A stretch of 64,000 nucleotides of DNA, taken from assembly GCF_040365225.1 (NCBI RefSeq), contig NZ_AP028055.1, positions 1-64,000 on the forward strand. Direction: 5' to 3'. Of this stretch, positions 61,511 through 64,000 are shown piece after piece (the first letter of the stretch is position 1; each line of letters opens with the position of its first letter). The DNA is from Bacteroides sedimenti (lineage in GTDB: Bacteria > Bacteroidota > Bacteroidia > Bacteroidales > Bacteroidaceae). The translations under genes and the position numbers were made by a program. The notes below the pieces were generated by a model. It made no database searches and was not told the origin of the DNA. It was given only the letters and a program-made list of their open reading frames with translations.

Positions 61511-63475
61511 ATGAAAAAATACAACTTTTTATTGATTCTTCTATTTTTGCCTCTTTGTGCCTTTTCTAAAAAAGTTTGGTTAGATGAACTGAACGTTAAT
61601 TATCTGTTGCAGGATTGGGGGAGTGCCCAAGTAAACAAATCTGTTCTAGGAACTTCTTTGGAGGTGGCAGGAACAAAATATGAGCGAGGAATTGGTACAC
61701 ATTCAATCAGCCGTTACCTATTGAACTTGCACGGTAAAGCTAAGTCAATATCAGGTTTGGTTGGAGCAGATGATAAAAATGATTTTGGCGGGAAAATGGA
61801 ATTTATGATTATTGCCGATAAAAAGATTATATGGCAGAGTGGAATCATGCAAAAAGGAACACCTGCAAAACCATTTTCTGTTAATCTAAAGAATGTTCAA
61901 AAAGTAGCCTTGCTAGTAACTGAAGGGGGAGATGGGATTATGTATGACCATGCCGATTGGTTGAATGTGAAATTTGAAACATCCGGCAACATAACCCCTG
62001 AAAGTGTTTTGCCTGAAAAAATAACAACAGAAAAGTATATATTAACCCCTAAAGAAAAAGAAATCCCCAAAATAAATTCTCCAAAAGTTTTTGGTGTAAG
62101 ACCCAATAGCCCATTTTTATATACCGTAGCCGCTACAGGAAAAAGGCCGATTGCATTTACGGCGTATCAGCTTCCTGACGGTTTGTCTATCGATAAAGAA
62201 ACGGGTCGGATAACAGGTCTCTTAAAAAAAAGAGGTACATATAATGTGGTTGTCAGGGCTGATAATGAGCTAGGCGGTGATTTCCGGATTGTTAGGATAA
62301 TTGTTGGTGATAAGATATGCCTGACTCCACCTATGGGCTGGAACAGCTGGAATTGCTGGGGATTAAGTGTCAACGATCAGAAAGTGAAGAATGCTGCCGA
62401 TTTTATGAGTCGAAATTTGATAAATCATGGATGGACATATGTTAATATCGATGACGGATGGGAAGCTGAGAAAAGAACGGAAAACAACGAGCTTCTTGGT
62501 AATAGTAAGTTTCCCGACTTTAAGGACTTAAGTGATTATATTCATTCTAAAGGGTTGAAGTTTGGCATATATTCATCTCCGGGTTCGAAAACCTGTGGTG
62601 GTTACTTGGGCAGTTATAAGCATGAAGAACAAGATGCCCGGACTTGGGCCAATTGGGGAGTTGACTATCTTAAATATGATTATTGCTCATACAACGAAGT
62701 TGTTCCTGTTCCAACAGAAGATCTGATCAAGGAACCTTATGCCATAATGAAAAAGGCATTGGATCGGGTTAATAGGGATATTACTTATTGTGTGGGGTTT
62801 GGTGCGCCTAATGTATGGAATTGGGCACAAGAAGCTGGTGGCAATTTTTGGCGAACCACAAGAGATATTACCGATGAGTGGAATGTTGTTACCGCCATAG
62901 GATGCTTCCAGGATGTATGTGCTTCGGTAACCAAACCTTCATGTTTCAACGATCCGGATATGCTGGTAGTAGGAAGATTAGGAATGGGATGGGGAGCAAA
63001 AGCCCATGATTCTTATTTGACTCCGGATGAACAATACTCTCATATTAGTCTTTGGTGCTTGTTGTCTGCCCCATTGCTTATTGGGTGCGATATGGACAAT
63101 ATGGACGATTTTACTTTGAATCTGCTTACGAACGATGAAGTTATCGCTATTGACCAGGATCCAGCAGCAATGCCGGCAAAAAAAATACTTACAGAAAACG
63201 GACAGATATGGTATAAACCGCTGGAAGATGGTTCTGTTGCAGTTGGATTTTTCAATATTGATCCGTATGCTATAGTCTGGGATCAAAATGAAAGTGTTCA
63301 GATTCAGACTATTAAATATAAAATGGCCTTGAATATGACTCAACTGGGTCTGAAAGGGAATTATATGGTACGTGATTTATGGAGGCAGAAAGAACTTGGT
63401 CTTTATAACGACTATTTCGAGACCGATGTACCTTATCACGGGGTTACTTTAGTGAAATTTAGTCCAATTAAATGA
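61511..63475 (+). CDS. NPCBM - He_PIG - GH27 alpha-galactosidase-like enzyme
   Basis: The 654-residue product has a signal peptide (to about 19), an NPCBM carbohydrate-binding module (about 22-155, GTKYERGIGTHSISRYLLNL, ADWLNVKFE) and an immunoglobulin-like He_PIG domain (about 190-266, AYQLPDGLSIDKETGRITG). The GH27 barrel runs from about 270 (LTPPMGWNSWNCWG, VNIDDGWEAE). The predicted nucleophile is Asp390 in YLKYDYC, and the predicted acid/base is Asp452 in FWRTTRDI. CFNDPDMLVVGRLG keeps the usual NDPDM, unlike the first GH27. The C-terminus is a beta sandwich. The different modules suggest the two GH27 enzymes act on different parts of one substrate or in different places. It lies 10 bases before the next gene. 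Confidence 0.93.
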   Translation: MKKYNFLLILLFLPLCAFSKKVWLDELNVNYLLQDWGSAQVNKSVLGTSLEVAGTKYERGIGTHSISRYLLNLHGKAKSISGLVGADDKNDFGGKMEFMIIADKKIIWQSGIMQKGTPAKPFSVNLKNVQKVALLVTEGGDGIMYDHADWLNVKFETSGNITPESVLPEKITTEKYILTPKEKEIPKINSPKVFGVRPNSPFLYTVAATGKRPIAFTAYQLPDGLSIDKETGRITGLLKKRGTYNVVVRADNELGGDFRIVRIIVGDKICLTPPMGWNSWNCWGLSVNDQKVKNAADFMSRNLINHGWTYVNIDDGWEAEKRTENNELLGNSKFPDFKDLSDYIHSKGLKFGIYSSPGSKTCGGYLGSYKHEEQDARTWANWGVDYLKYDYCSYNEVVPVPTEDLIKEPYAIMKKALDRVNRDITYCVGFGAPNVWNWAQEAGGNFWRTTRDITDEWNVVTAIGCFQDVCASVTKPSCFNDPDMLVVGRLGMGWGAKAHDSYLTPDEQYSHISLWCLLSAPLLIGCDMDNMDDFTLNLLTNDEVIAIDQDPAAMPAKKILTENGQIWYKPLEDGSVAVGFFNIDPYAIVWDQNESVQIQTIKYKMALNMTQLGLKGNYMVRDLWRQKELGLYNDYFETDVPYHGVTLVKFSPIK

Positions 63476-63484
63476 AAATAAAAA

Positions 63485-64000
63485 ATGAACAGACGAGATT
63501 TTTTACAATTAATGGGTGTTGGCTCAGCAGCATGTCTTATTCCGGGAGAATTACAGGCCAGTTTGTTTAATTCAGCTACAAAATCTCCTAATATCAAACC
63601 AATCTCAGGGTCTTGGTTTGAGTTCCAACATTGTTTGCCCTCTGAAGGGAAGTATTGGGACCCGGCATTAGCTAAATTTACTGCAGAACAATGGAAAGAG
63701 AAAATTCGCGAAATAAGTGAGATAGGATTCGAGTATCTGGTTTTACAGGAAATCGCTCAGGATGGAGAAGCTTATTACCCATCTAAATTAGCACCTCAAC
63801 GTAGGTTAGGTTGCGATGATCCGTTTGAAGTCATTCTTTCTGCCGCCGACGAAGTGGGTATCAAATTCTTTGTTGGGAATGATTTTTGGGGCGATTGCCA
63901 GAAAGGAGATTTCCTAATGTCGGATCCTGGGATAAGGAAGTTTCGAGCTAAAACAATGGAAGAAATTACAGAAAAATACGGACATCATAAAAGTTTCTAC
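63485..64000 (+). CDS. Tat-exported DUF4434-like protein (partial, runs off the window)
   Basis: The reading frame starts with ATG at 63485 and is still open at 64000, giving 172 codons. It begins with a twin-arginine signal (MNRRDFLQLMGVGSAAC). It then continues as a close paralogue of the 55496-56554 product: IKPISGSWFEFQHCLPSEGKYW, AEQWKEKIREISEIGFEYLV, YYPSKLAPQRR, DEVGIKFFVGNDFWG and KYGHHKSFY. By eye the two are about 60% identical over this stretch. The window ends just before the segment holding the first candidate catalytic Glu. It is only 10 bases after the GH27 stop and surely cotranscribed with it. Confidence 0.85.
   Translation, partial: MNRRDFLQLMGVGSAACLIPGELQASLFNSATKSPNIKPISGSWFEFQHCLPSEGKYWDPALAKFTAEQWKEKIREISEIGFEYLVLQEIAQDGEAYYPSKLAPQRRLGCDDPFEVILSAADEVGIKFFVGNDFWGDCQKGDFLMSDPGIRKFRAKTMEEITEKYGHHKSFY

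Overview
The window looks like a chromosomal segment of a Gram-negative Bacteroidales bacterium, most likely Bacteroidaceae. The evidence is an AT-rich genome, TAnnTTTG-type -7 promoter boxes upstream of many genes, SusC/SusD outer-membrane proteins, lipoproteins with Bacteroidetes-style signals, and a housekeeping gene set typical of Bacteroides relatives. T9SS-type C-terminal tails on two proteins are unusual for gut Bacteroides, so I leave the genus open. I see no rRNA, prophage, transposase or CRISPR array.

Region 1 (1-29.5 kb) is housekeeping: dnaA; an MCE lipid-transport protein with a cell-wall amidase; a TonB-dependent receptor divergent from an SBF-like transporter; a NamZ-type exo-muramidase with an MscS channel; an HD hydrolase; an LptD-like outer-membrane protein; ung-asnA; tRNA-Arg(CCG); a lysS-gpsA-pgi operon; aroC with an M20 peptidase; a cysteine desulfidase-like protein with a TlpA-like thioredoxin; and a Cys-tailed FKBP. 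A 1.2 kb gene-poor stretch (27.7-28.9 kb) carries a striking GC-rich inverted repeat.

Region 2 (29.8-36 kb) is a branched-chain amino acid operon, ilvD-ilvB-ilvN-(acyl-ACP thioesterase)-ilvC. Ahead of it is a clear ribosome-mediated attenuator: a 26-codon leader peptide with four consecutive Ile and three consecutive Val codons, an antiterminator stem that starts at the leader stop codon, and a mutually exclusive terminator ending just before ilvD.

Region 3 (36-42 kb) holds a KdgK-like sugar kinase, an acyltransferase-3 membrane protein divergent from an AraC regulator, an M48 metallopeptidase lipoprotein, and two small unknown lipoproteins.

Region 4 (42.1-64 kb, running off the end) is a large polysaccharide utilization locus (PUL). 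It begins with an array of about seven tandem ~28-bp palindromic units directly upstream of and overlapping a promoter. Then follow an MFS sugar porter, an AGE-type epimerase, a metallophosphoesterase fused to a DUF4434-like TIM barrel, SusC, SusD, a surface glycan-binding lipoprotein, a GH27 alpha-galactosidase, a Tat-exported DUF4434-like protein, a free seven-bladed propeller, two LamG/T9SS-tail proteins (one also carrying a purple-acid-phosphatase module), an NPCBM-GH27 enzyme, and a second Tat-exported DUF4434-like protein cut by the window end. Two GH27 enzymes, two phosphoesterases and three DUF4434-like domains suggest a target with alpha-galactosyl (or alpha-GalNAc / beta-L-arabinopyranosyl) residues and perhaps phosphate esters. 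No classical PUL regulator lies inside the visible part.
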